A stretch of DNA of 64,000 nucleotides from the NCBI RefSeq assembly GCF_000576425.1, contig NZ_KK069988.1:41961-105960 (forward strand), written 5' to 3'. The number at the start of each line of letters is the position of its first letter. Position 1 is the first letter of the stretch. The notes under the pieces were generated by a model. It was not told the DNA's origin. It ran no database searches and saw nothing but the letters and a program-made list of their open reading frames with translations. This stretch comes from Brachybacterium phenoliresistens. GTDB lineage: Bacteria; Actinomycetota; Actinomycetes; Actinomycetales; Dermabacteraceae. Below are positions 15,107-26,587 of the stretch, piece after piece. Made by a program: the position numbers and the translations under genes.

Positions 15107-16192
15107 ATGAAGGTTCTGGCAGCGATGAGCGGCGGCGTCGATTCCGCCGTGGCCGCGGCGCGCGCCGCGGAGGCGGGGCACGAGGTGGTCGGCGTGCACA
15201 TGGCGCTGTCGAAGGACCGCTCGCAGACCCGGGTGGGCTCCCGCGGCTGCTGCACCGTGGAGGACGCCTCGGACGCCAGGGTGGCCGCCGAGCGCATCGG
15301 CATCCCGTACTACGTGTGGGACCTCTCCGACGACTTCCACGACCTCGTCGTCGAGGACTTCCTGTCCGAGTACGCGGCCGGCCGCACCCCGAACCCCTGC
15401 GTGCGCTGCAACGAGCGCATCAAGTTCGCCTCCCTCCTCGAGCGGGCCAAGGCGCTCGGCTTCGACGCCGTGTGCACGGGCCACTACGCCTCGATCCGCG
15501 CCGAGGGCCCGGGCGGCGCCCCCTCCCTGCACCGCTCCCGCAACAGCGCGAAGGACCAGTCCTACGTGCTCGCGGTGATGGGGCCGGAGGCCATCGGCTC
15601 CTCCCTCTTCCCGCTCGGCGACATGGCCGACAAGCAAGCCGTGCGCGAGGAGGCGCGCTCGCGCCGGCTGGGCGTGTCCACCAAGCCCGACAGCTACGAC
15701 ATCTGCTTCATCGCCGACGGCGACACCCGGGGCTTCCTCGAGCGCAGCCTCGGCGAGGCGCCCGGCGAGATCGTCGACGCCGACGGCGCGGTGCTCGGCA
15801 CCCACCGGGGCACCCACGGCTACACCATCGGCCAGCGCAAGGGGCTGGGCCTGCACCAGCCTGCGGCCGATGGGCGCCCCCGCTACGTGCTGGACGTGCG
15901 GCCCGAGTCCCGGCAGGTCGTCGTCGGGGCCGCCGAGCTGCTGTCCACCTCCCGCCTGCTGGCCCGTGACCTGGTCGTCTTCGAGCCGCTGAGCGCCGGG
16001 CGGCGCGTCACGGCGCAGATCCGCGCCCACGGCGAGGCGATCCCGGGCCGGATCGAGCAGCTGCCGGCAGGGGAGGAGCTGCTGGAGGTGTCGCTCGAGC
16101 AGAGCGTGCGCGGCGTCGCCCCCGGTCAGACCCTCGTGCTGTACGACGGCGACCGGGTGCTCGCCGCGGCGACCCTGGAGCGCCGGGCGTGA
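15107..16192 (+). CDS. mnmA: tRNA-specific 2-thiouridylase MnmA
   Basis: A 361-residue enzyme that thiolates U34 of tRNA-Lys, -Glu and -Gln. The PP-loop is SGGVDS (8-13). The two reactive cysteines are in TPNPCVRCN (Cys98) and YDICFIADG (Cys200), matching the known MnmA pair. A -10-like TACACT at 15070-15075 and GGAGG at 15096-15100 (6 nt before the ATG) suggest its own leadered promoter in the 42-bp gap after the cysteine desulfurase. Overlaps the next gene by 4 bp. Confidence 0.96.
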   Translation: MKVLAAMSGGVDSAVAAARAAEAGHEVVGVHMALSKDRSQTRVGSRGCCTVEDASDARVAAERIGIPYYVWDLSDDFHDLVVEDFLSEYAAGRTPNPCVRCNERIKFASLLERAKALGFDAVCTGHYASIRAEGPGGAPSLHRSRNSAKDQSYVLAVMGPEAIGSSLFPLGDMADKQAVREEARSRRLGVSTKPDSYDICFIADGDTRGFLERSLGEAPGEIVDADGAVLGTHRGTHGYTIGQRKGLGLHQPAADGRPRYVLDVRPESRQVVVGAAELLSTSRLLARDLVVFEPLSAGRRVTAQIRAHGEAIPGRIEQLPAGEELLEVSLEQSVRGVAPGQTLVLYDGDRVLAAATLERRA

Positions 16193-17268
16193 GCGCGCTG
16201 GTCACCCTCACCGGGGACGGCACCCTCGTCTCCGCCCCCGGGCAGGACGCGAGCCGGCTCGAGGCCCTGGTGGCCCTGCGCTCCCTGCTGGGGGACGACC
16301 TCGAGGATGAGATCGGCACCGAGCTGTACCTCCCGGCCGCGCTGGGGACCGAGAGCGCCGACCAGCTGCTGCCGGCCTCCCTCGCCCTGCTCGCCGGGAC
16401 CAGCGGCGACCTCACCTCCTACGGATGGCGCATGGGGCCGGGCGCCGGCCGGGCCTGGCTGCGGGCCCGGGAGCTGCGCGCGCGGACCCTGGAGGACGCG
16501 CGCATCGCCCTGCTGGGCTACGAGGGTCCGCTGCGGGCGGTGACCCTGGGGCCGATCACCCTGGCCGCCGCCACCCACCTCGCCTCGGGGGAGCGCACCC
16601 TCGCCGACCGCGGCGCCGTGCGGGACGTGCCGATCCTGCTGGCCGAGGGGATCCTCGAGCACCTGCGGGCCGTGGCCTCCCATGTGCCGGGCGCGGCGCC
16701 CTCGGTCCTGCTGCGCGAGGACGCCGCCCGTGCGGTGCACGGCGGCTCCCTGCCCACCCCCTCCGGGTATCGGCGCTACCCGGCGCTGCCCGCCGCGGAG
16801 ATCGGCGTGCTGTGGCGGGGGCTGCTGGAGGCCCTGGCCTCGGCCGGCGCCGAGGCCTCGCAGGTGCGCCTGCAGGTCCCCGCCGATGCGGAGCTGCTCC
16901 AGGCCGCGATCAGCGCCGGCGCGCGCTCCCTCGCGATCGCCCCCGCGAGCATCGGCCCGCTGTCCGGGGCGTCGGGGCGCCGCCTGTGGGAGGCCCTCGC
17001 CGGCGCCCGCGAGGACGGCATCGACCTGGCGCTCGTGGTGGATCCGGCGCGGGCGGAGCCGACCCTCGAGGCGCTCGCGGAGGTCTGGGGGCGGCTGGGG
17101 TACGGGCGGCGGGAGCTCGCCGGGTTCACGCTGCTGGCGCATCGCCCGCGCGGGCGTGCGGGCGAGGATCCCGCCGCCGAGCCCTCCCGCGACACCCTGC
17201 TCACCGAGGGGGACCTGCAGCGGTTGCTGCGGGCCGCCCCGGCGTGGGCGGAGCGGGTTCAGGGCTGA
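16189..17268 (+). CDS. MetE/UROD-like superfamily protein linked to mnmA
   Basis: A 359-residue alanine- and leucine-rich soluble protein starting with GTG in a GTGA overlap with mnmA. In actinobacteria the gene between mnmA and ligA is commonly annotated as a vitamin B12-independent methionine synthase-like protein, and the repeated LGPITLA, RRYPALPA and GIDLALVVDP stretches fit a (beta/alpha)8 barrel of that kind. It is far shorter than a true MetE (about 750 residues), and I cannot identify the zinc-binding His/Cys set, so methionine synthesis should not be assumed. The tight coupling suggests a role in tRNA or sulfur metabolism. Function unknown. Confidence 0.75.
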   Translation: MSALVTLTGDGTLVSAPGQDASRLEALVALRSLLGDDLEDEIGTELYLPAALGTESADQLLPASLALLAGTSGDLTSYGWRMGPGAGRAWLRARELRARTLEDARIALLGYEGPLRAVTLGPITLAAATHLASGERTLADRGAVRDVPILLAEGILEHLRAVASHVPGAAPSVLLREDAARAVHGGSLPTPSGYRRYPALPAAEIGVLWRGLLEALASAGAEASQVRLQVPADAELLQAAISAGARSLAIAPASIGPLSGASGRRLWEALAGAREDGIDLALVVDPARAEPTLEALAEVWGRLGYGRRELAGFTLLAHRPRGRAGEDPAAEPSRDTLLTEGDLQRLLRAAPAWAERVQG

Positions 17269-17376
17269 CCGCGGCGGCGACGTCGAGATCGGGTCGCCCC
17301 ATCGAGACCTGATCCCGGCGTCCCGTCCAGGCTACGGCCGCGGGGCGTCCCTCGGAAGGGCGCCCGGTCCTCGAGA

Positions 17377-18435
17377 TCAGGCCGTGAGCACGGCCCCGAG
17401 CAGCCCCGTGCCGGTGACGATCACGCCCAGCGCGAGCGCGAGGGCCACGGGCCGCCCGCCCACCTGGCGCAGCAGCGCCCACCGCACGCCCGTGCCGAGC
17501 GCGAACATCGCCGCGGCCAGCAGCACGGACTGCACGAGCTGCGCGGCGCCGAGCACCGCCGGGGGCACGAGCCCGCTCGAGCGCACCAGCACCGCGAGCA
17601 GGAACCCGATCACGAAGACGGGCACCAGCGGCGGCCGGGCCCCGCCCTCCGCGGCGCCCGGCGCGGCGCTGCGGGAGCGCAGCGCGAGGGTGAGCGCCGC
17701 GATCACCGGGGCGAGCAGCAGGACGCGGCCCAGCTTCACCAGCACCGCCGCGTCCAGCGCCTCCGGCCCCAGCAGGCTCCCGGCCGCCACCACCTGCGCG
17801 ACCTCGAGGATCGAGGCTCCCGCCCAGGTCCCCGCGGTCTGCGGCGCGAGCCCCAGCGCGCCCGCGGCGAGGGGCAGCAGCGGGATCATCGCCGTGCCGA
17901 CGACGACCACGAGCGCGACCGCGGTCGCGGTGTGCGCCCGCAGCCGCTCCCGCTCGGATCCCTGCGCGGCGAGGGTCCCGGCGGTCGCTGCGACCGCCGC
18001 GGCCCCGCAGATGGAGAATCCGCAGCTGATGAGGATCGTCAGCATCGGCGGCAGGCGCAGCAGGCGGCCCAGCAGCAGCCCGGCGCCGATGCCGAGGGCC
18101 ACCACCGCGGCCATCACCCCGAGCACCGCCGGCCCGAGGGCGAGCACGTCGCCGAGCGCGAGCTGCAGGCCCAGCAGCACGATGCCCGCGCGCAGCACCG
18201 ACGTCGCGGTCGCGTCCAGGCCCGGTCGGACGGACGGCCCGAGCACCCCGGTGTTGGCCAGGACCGTGCCCAGCACGATCGCCACCAGGGCGGGGGAGGC
18301 GGCGGGCACCGCCGCGCCCGCCGCGACCGCGATCGCCCCTGCCCCGAGGCCCAGCCCGAGGCCGGGCAGCAGCCGGCGCCGCTGCGGGGGCGCGGGGAGG
18401 GCGGGGACGGGACGGAGGGCGGAGCGCGGGGACAT
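17377..18435 (-). CDS. YeiH-type putative sulfate exporter family membrane protein
   Basis: A 352-residue integral membrane protein with about ten hydrophobic helices and the UPF0324/PSE family features VLLGLQLALGDVL and SCGFSICGAAAVAATAG, followed by a long EVAQVVAAGSLLG helix. The family is named putative sulfate exporters, but transport substrates are poorly established. It is divergent from a LysR gene across 70 bp, as yeiH and yeiE are in Escherichia coli, so the regulator probably controls it. The ATG at 18435 is followed by no better internal start; GGAGGGG lies about 11 nt upstream. Confidence 0.86.
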   Translation of the reverse strand: MSPRSALRPVPALPAPPQRRRLLPGLGLGLGAGAIAVAAGAAVPAASPALVAIVLGTVLANTGVLGPSVRPGLDATATSVLRAGIVLLGLQLALGDVLALGPAVLGVMAAVVALGIGAGLLLGRLLRLPPMLTILISCGFSICGAAAVAATAGTLAAQGSERERLRAHTATAVALVVVVGTAMIPLLPLAAGALGLAPQTAGTWAGASILEVAQVVAAGSLLGPEALDAAVLVKLGRVLLLAPVIAALTLALRSRSAAPGAAEGGARPPLVPVFVIGFLLAVLVRSSGLVPPAVLGAAQLVQSVLLAAAMFALGTGVRWALLRQVGGRPVALALALGVIVTGTGLLGAVLTA

Positions 18436-18490
18436 GCCTCCACGGTCCCCTCCGCGGGGACGCGGGGGTAGCCCTCGATCGACCAGGACC

Positions 18491-18508
18491 CATATCATCA
18501 GCGATATG
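18491..18508. promoter_or_regulatory. LysR operator palindrome over the regulator's own start
   Basis: CATATCATCAGCGATATG is a perfect 6-6-6 inverted repeat (CATATC, 6-nt spacer, GATATG) whose right arm contains the ATG of the LysR gene. TATCAT at 18493-18498 is also a -10-like hexamer 7 nt before that ATG, which implies a leaderless mRNA. A regulator bound here would cover its own promoter and start, and lies 56 bp from the divergent transporter start. Confidence 0.55.
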
Positions 18509-19420
18509 CCTGCCCTGCCCGTGCATGCCGCCCGCCCGGACCTCGACGCCCTCGAGCTGCTGGTGGCCGTCGGCGACCTCGGCAGCCTCTCCGCCGCGGC
18601 CGGCGCCCTCGGGATCGCGCAGCCCAACGCCTCGCGCACCCTGTCCCGCCTCGAGCGGCGGCTGGGCGCGCGGCTGATCGACCGCGGCTCCCGGGGATCC
18701 GAGCCCACGGCCGCCGGCCGCGTCGCCCTCGAGCACGCCCGGCGCGTCCTGGACGCGACGGACGATCTCGTCGAGCAGGTCCGCACCGCCGCCGGGGAGG
18801 GGCGCGTGCGCATCATCGCCTCGCAGACCGTCGCCGAGCGCCTCATGCCGGTCTTCCTCGCCGCGCTCGCGGCGGACCTCCCCGGGGTCCCGGCGTCCTT
18901 CGAGGTCGACAACTCCAGCGGCGTCCTCGCGGCGGTGCGGCGCGGCCGTGCCGACATCGGCTTCGTCGAGGGCGCCGAGGAGCCCGCCGGGCTGGGGTCC
19001 CTCGTCATCGGCCGGGACCGCCTGGTCGCCGTGGTCGCGCCCACCCACGCCTGGGCCCGGGACCCGCAGCGGCGGCGCGACGGGGTCGACGCCGCGCAGC
19101 TCGCCGCGACGCCGCTGGTGGTGCGCGAGGAGGGGTCCGGGACGCGGGAGGTGCTGCGCCAGGCGCTCGCGCCGCGTCCGCTCGCCGAGCCCGCGCTGGT
19201 GCTGCACTCCAACGCCGCCGTGCGCACCGCCGTCGCCGGCGGCGCCGGCCCCGCCGTGCTCAGCGAGCTGATCGTCGACGCGGACCTGCGCGAGGGCACG
19301 CTCGTGAGCATCCCCGTGCGCGGCGTCGCGCTGCATCGCCTGCTGCGCGTCGTCTGGAACGGCCCGCGCCCCGCGCGGCTGGACGGGGCCCTGCAGGCCC
19401 TCCTCGACGCGCAGCGCTGA
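18506..19420 (+). CDS. LysR-family transcriptional regulator
   Basis: A 304-residue regulator with an N-terminal winged helix (LELLVAVGDLGSLSAAAGAL and RTLSRLERRLG at about 16-56) and a two-lobed effector domain (about 90-300). Divergent from the YeiH-type transporter, so it is likely its local regulator; YeiE and CysB-type LysR proteins often sense sulfur or nitrogen status, but nothing here fixes the ligand. No Shine-Dalgarno precedes the ATG, and the palindrome at 18491-18508 overlaps it. The stop codon directly abuts that of the convergent hydrolase (TGATCA at 19418-19423). Confidence 0.93.
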   Translation: MPALPVHAARPDLDALELLVAVGDLGSLSAAAGALGIAQPNASRTLSRLERRLGARLIDRGSRGSEPTAAGRVALEHARRVLDATDDLVEQVRTAAGEGRVRIIASQTVAERLMPVFLAALAADLPGVPASFEVDNSSGVLAAVRRGRADIGFVEGAEEPAGLGSLVIGRDRLVAVVAPTHAWARDPQRRRDGVDAAQLAATPLVVREEGSGTREVLRQALAPRPLAEPALVLHSNAAVRTAVAGGAGPAVLSELIVDADLREGTLVSIPVRGVALHRLLRVVWNGPRPARLDGALQALLDAQR

Positions 19421-20023
19421 TCAGCCGCCCAGCAGGGTGCCCAGGCGGGCGCCCAGAGCCGGGAGCTCCCGGACGCCGTCCTCGGCGAGGAAGTGCCCGG
19501 CCCCGGGGACGATCACGGTCTCGGCCCGCAGGGCCTCGGCGGTCCGGTCGCTGTGCGCGGCGGGGACGATCGCGTCGTCGTCGGAGCGCAGGACCGTCAC
19601 CGGCCCCAGCAGCTCGCGGATCGCCTCCGGCGCGAAGCCCTCGAGGAACCGGCCCAGGCCGCGGTCCGGGAACGCGTCCAGCTGCGGGTCGCCGACGGCC
19701 GGGAGCGGATCGACGAACGGGGCGACGGCGAGGAACCCTGCCAGCGGCTCCCGTGCCCGGCCGTCTCGAAGCAGCCGCGCGAGGGCCTGCAGCGCGGTGA
19801 TGCCGCCCAGGCTGTGCGTGACCACGACCGTGCGGGCATCGGTGCGGCCGATCGCGGCGGCGGCGCGGGAGATCCACTCCTCGGCGCGCGGCGCCGTGGG
19901 ATCGGGGAGGGCAGGGGCGTCCACGGGGGTGCCGAGCCGGGAGAGCCACGGGAACCAGTGGTCCTGCGGGGTGGCGCCGTAGCCGTGGACGAGGACGATC
20001 CGGTGCGGGGTGCGAGAGGTCAT
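19421..20023 (-). CDS. Small alpha/beta hydrolase, RBBP9/YdeN-like
   Basis: A 200-residue serine hydrolase-type protein beginning RIVLVHGYGATPQDHWFPWL, typical of the RBBP9/YdeN group. The nucleophile elbow is VTHSLGG, the acid is in SDDDAIVP and the histidine in PGAGHFL. The ATG at 20023 lacks a Shine-Dalgarno; a promoter-like pair on the minus strand (20062-20057 and 20036-20031) puts the transcript start at or beside this ATG. Divergent from a MerR gene, which may control it. Substrate unknown. Confidence 0.85.
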   Translation of the reverse strand: MTSRTPHRIVLVHGYGATPQDHWFPWLSRLGTPVDAPALPDPTAPRAEEWISRAAAAIGRTDARTVVVTHSLGGITALQALARLLRDGRAREPLAGFLAVAPFVDPLPAVGDPQLDAFPDRGLGRFLEGFAPEAIRELLGPVTVLRSDDDAIVPAAHSDRTAEALRAETVIVPGAGHFLAEDGVRELPALGARLGTLLGG

Positions 20024-20030
20024 GGCCGGG

Positions 20031-20062
20031 ACGGTAGGGCCTGCCGCTAGGGTGAAGGTCAA
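20031..20062 (-). promoter_or_regulatory. MerR-type long-spacer promoter for the hydrolase
   Basis: On the minus strand TTGACC (20062-20057) and TACCGT (20036-20031) are separated by 20 bp. MerR-family activators typically act on promoters with 19-20 bp spacers, and a MerR gene starts at 20083 on the other strand. The -10 is 7 nt from the hydrolase ATG, predicting a leaderless mRNA. The dyad inside the spacer is weak. Confidence 0.5.
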
Positions 20063-20082
20063 GCCGGGCAGGAGGAGGACAG

Positions 20083-23999
<3,917 letters not shown>

Positions 24000-24238
24000 T
24001 CTCCGCCCACACCGCGTCGAGGGAGAGGCCGAGCACGCCCGCGAGCGAGGCGACGGTCGAGAACGCCGGGGTCGCGACGCGGCCCGACTCGATCTTGCGC
24101 AGCGTCTCCGGCGAGATGCCGGCCGCGAGCGCGACCTCGAGGATCGTGCGCCTGCCGCGGGCCCGGCGCAGCAGCGCGCCCAGCCGTTCGCCGCGTGCGA
24201 CCTCGTCGGGGGTGAGAGGGAGACGGACCATGGCGCCG

Positions 24239-24282
24239 ATTCTAATACCGGGATAGTCTTACCGGGATAGGAATACCGGAGG
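24239..24282. repeat. Three 14-bp-spaced repeats in the XRE/map promoter
   Basis: TACCGGGATAG occurs at 24246-24256 and 24260-24270 and a shortened TACCGGAGG at 24274-24282, exactly 14 bp apart. Each core is close to the palindrome AT-n-CCGG-n-AT. The array covers the region just upstream of the XRE -10 (24244-24239) and runs into the Shine-Dalgarno GGAGG of map, so one regulator could control both genes. The 14-bp period places sites on partly offset helix faces. Confidence 0.6.
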
Positions 24283-24288
24283 TACGCC

Positions 24289-25065
24289 GTGATCGAGATC
24301 CTGACCCCTGCCGAGATCGCCCGCGCCCGCCGCAGCGGAGCGCTGGTCGGCGAGATCCTCGCGACGCTGCGCACCCGCGCCGTCCCCGGGACGAACCTCC
24401 TGGACATCGACCGCTGGGCCCGGGAGATGATCCTCGGCGCCGGGGCGCGCTCCTGCTACGTGGACTACGAGGCCTCCTTCGGGTCCGGCCCCTTCGGCCA
24501 CTGGATCTGCACCGCCGTGAACGATGCCGTGCTGCACGGCATGCCCCGGGACCTCGAGCTCGTCGAGGGCGACCTGCTCACCCTCGACCTCGCCCTCACC
24601 CTCGAGGGAGTCGCGGCCGATGCCGCCCTCAGCATGGTCGTCGGAGGCGCGGGCCGCCCCGAGGACGAGCACATGATCGCCGCCACCCGCACGGCCCTCG
24701 CCGCCGGCATCGCGGCCGCCACCGGGGGCGCGCGCATCGGGGACATCTCGCACGCGATCGGACGGGAGCTCTCCGCCGCCGGGTACCGGATCAACCGGGA
24801 GTTCGGCGGGCACGGCATCGGCTCGACCATGCACCAGGACCCGCACGTGGCGAACATCGGCCGGCCCGGCCGCGGCCTGCGCCTGCGGCCCGGGCTGATG
24901 CTCGCGCTCGAGCCGTGGGTGATGGAGGACACCGACCGTCTGATCACGGACCCCGACGGCTGGACGCTGCGCAGCGCCACCGGATCCCGCGCCGCCCACA
25001 CCGAGCACACCGTGCTCATCACCGAGGGCGAGGCCGAGGTCCTCACCCTGCCGCCGTCCGCCTGA
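24289..25065 (+). CDS. map: Type I methionine aminopeptidase
   Basis: A 258-residue metalloprotease that removes initiator methionine. The fold is complete: CTAVNDAVLHGMP, first metal Asp in LTLDLALTLEGVAADAALS, then GHGIGSTMHQDPHV (His), LALEPWVM (Glu) and AAHTEHTVLIT (Glu). GTG at 24289 with GGAGG about 6 nt upstream. A map gene usually lies near secY-adk in actinobacteria, so this copy, divergent from an XRE regulator, may be a second, regulated enzyme. That is inference because the rest of the genome is not visible. Confidence 0.93.
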   Translation: MIEILTPAEIARARRSGALVGEILATLRTRAVPGTNLLDIDRWAREMILGAGARSCYVDYEASFGSGPFGHWICTAVNDAVLHGMPRDLELVEGDLLTLDLALTLEGVAADAALSMVVGGAGRPEDEHMIAATRTALAAGIAAATGGARIGDISHAIGRELSAAGYRINREFGGHGIGSTMHQDPHVANIGRPGRGLRLRPGLMLALEPWVMEDTDRLITDPDGWTLRSATGSRAAHTEHTVLITEGEAEVLTLPPSA

Positions 25066-25077
25066 GCGCGGGGGGCC

Positions 25078-25452
25078 TCAGCGCGGCAGCGCCGTCTGCT
25101 GGTACAGCGCCAGGCGCGGGCGCCCGTCGCGCACCGTGTAGATGCTGGACATGAGGGCCTCGAAGGGGGCAGGCAGGTCGTCGCGGACGGCGCGCGCCCG
25201 ATAGACGATCGCGGCCGCATCCTGCCCGACCTGCACGAGCCGGGCCCCGGAGATCTCGTACCCGTCCCAGGCCGGGGCGCCGTCCAAGGAGGCGACCACC
25301 TCGTCGCGCGTCAGGGCCGAGCCGTCGACCAGCACGAACACGGCGTCGTCGGTCATCATCCCGCCGTAGAACGCACCGCCGCGGGAGGCGCACAGGGCGT
25401 CCCAGCCGGCGCGCTCGAGGGGCAGGACCTCATCCAGGGTGAGGGTGCTCAT
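25078..25452 (-). CDS. NTF2-like/DUF4440 family protein
   Basis: A 124-residue cone-fold protein (LTLDEVLPLERAGWDALC, then FYGGMMTDDAVFVLVDG and VYRARAV), the pattern of SnoaL/DUF4440 proteins, which bind small ligands or act as simple enzymes. No catalytic set is diagnostic. The ATG at 25452 is 36 bp from the divergent acetyltransferase start, and the stop is 12 bp from that of the convergent map. Function unknown. Confidence 0.8.
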   Translation of the reverse strand: MSTLTLDEVLPLERAGWDALCASRGGAFYGGMMTDDAVFVLVDGSALTRDEVVASLDGAPAWDGYEISGARLVQVGQDAAAIVYRARAVRDDLPAPFEALMSSIYTVRDGRPRLALYQQTALPR

Positions 25453-25488
25453 GGTTCCAGACTGCCACGCCGGCGATACGATCGGCCG

Positions 25489-26277
25489 ATGACGCCGCGC
25501 CGCCCCCGCATCGCCCCGCCCTCCGGATCCGGCCTGGTCGAGACGCTCCTGGGAGGGTGGCGCCCGCTCGCGCGGATCGACGTGGAGGGCTTCGCCCTGC
25601 TCCGATCGCGCGGCGTCACCCGCCGGGCCAACAGCGCCGTGGCCCTGGACGCCCCGGCGGACCCCGCCGGCGCCGTCGACCGCATCGAGCAGCTCTGCGC
25701 CCTCACCGGGGAGCGTCCCCTGTTCCGCGTCCTGCCCGGGCACGGACCCGATGCGCTCGACGACCTGCTGGCGGCGCGGGGCTACCGCATCGGCCCGGTC
25801 TGCGACCTGCTGGCCCTGCCCCTGACCGGCGCGCACACCCCGGACCCGGCGGCCCGCATCGACGTCGGCCCCCTTCCCGAGGACTGGTTCGAGACGCTGT
25901 GGCGGCTCAGCCCCCGCGAGGGCGAGCATGCCCGCGAGACCGTGCGCGACATCCTGGCGGGGACGCCGGCCGTGCACGTCGCCGTGTCCGACACGGCCGT
26001 CGGCCGCGCCGCGCTCGTGGACCAGGGCCGGCGCCGCACGGCCGTGGTGAACTGCGTGGCCACCGATCCGGCGCACCGGCGCCGAGGGCTCGGCCGCGCG
26101 GTGACGCAGTCGCTGCTGGCATCGGCCGCCGCGGCCGGGGCCGAGCAGGCGCTGCTCGAGGTGGAGACCGACAATCCCGCCGCGCTGCGGCTGTACCGCC
26201 GCCTCGGGTTCGCCCGCTTCGCCGGGTACCACTACCGCATCGGGCCCGATGCGCGGCCTCCCGGCCGGGCGACCTAG
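25489..26277 (+). CDS. GNAT-family N-acetyltransferase
   Basis: A 262-residue protein with a C-terminal GNAT domain: VNCVATDPAHRRRGLGRAVT is the acetyl-CoA loop (R-R-G-L-G) and ETDNPAALRLYRRLGF the C-terminal motif. The first 130 residues are divergent and may be a degenerate second GNAT fold. TACGAT at 25477-25482 is 6 nt before the ATG with no Shine-Dalgarno, so a leaderless mRNA is likely. Its stop TAG lies in the -10 of gatC, only 9 bp before the gatC ATG. Confidence 0.87.
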   Translation: MTPRRPRIAPPSGSGLVETLLGGWRPLARIDVEGFALLRSRGVTRRANSAVALDAPADPAGAVDRIEQLCALTGERPLFRVLPGHGPDALDDLLAARGYRIGPVCDLLALPLTGAHTPDPAARIDVGPLPEDWFETLWRLSPREGEHARETVRDILAGTPAVHVAVSDTAVGRAALVDQGRRRTAVVNCVATDPAHRRRGLGRAVTQSLLASAAAAGAEQALLEVETDNPAALRLYRRLGFARFAGYHYRIGPDARPPGRAT

Positions 26278-26286
26278 GATGGACCC

Positions 26287-26583
26287 ATGCCAACGATCGG
26301 ACGAGACGACGTCGCACGCCTCGCCGACCTCGCACGGATCCAGCTGACCGATGACGAGATCTCCCGCTTCGCCGGGGAGTTCGACGCCATCATGGACGCT
26401 GTCGCATCCGTGTCGGAGGTCGCCACCTCGGACGTGCCCGCCACCAGCCACCCCATCCCCATGACGAACGTCTTCCGCGAGGACGTCGTCACCGACACCC
26501 TCACGCAGGAGGCCGCGCTCGCCGCCGCCCCCGATGCCGAGGACGGGCGCTTCGGCGTCCCGCAGATCCTGGGGGAGGAGTGA
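26287..26583 (+). CDS. gatC: Asp-tRNA(Asn)/Glu-tRNA(Gln) amidotransferase subunit C
   Basis: A 98-residue GatC, the small subunit that wraps and stabilises GatA-GatB. It has the family N-terminus ([22 protein letters not shown]) and the C-terminal PVFRED-type segment ([10 protein letters not shown]). TAGGAT at 26275-26280 is 6 nt before the ATG, so a promoter for gatCAB overlaps the end of the acetyltransferase gene and the mRNA is probably leaderless. Followed by gatA after 4 bp. Confidence 0.94.
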   Translation: MPTIGRDDVARLADLARIQLTDDEISRFAGEFDAIMDAVASVSEVATSDVPATSHPIPMTNVFREDVVTDTLTQEAALAAAPDAEDGRFGVPQILGEE

Positions 26584-26587
26584 CCCG

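Noticed and set aside
17269..17376. Related CGAGA/GATC motifs in the gap between the MetE-like gene and the transporter, considered as a terminator or attachment site
   Set aside because: The arms are short and do not pair consistently, and no mobile gene lies nearby.
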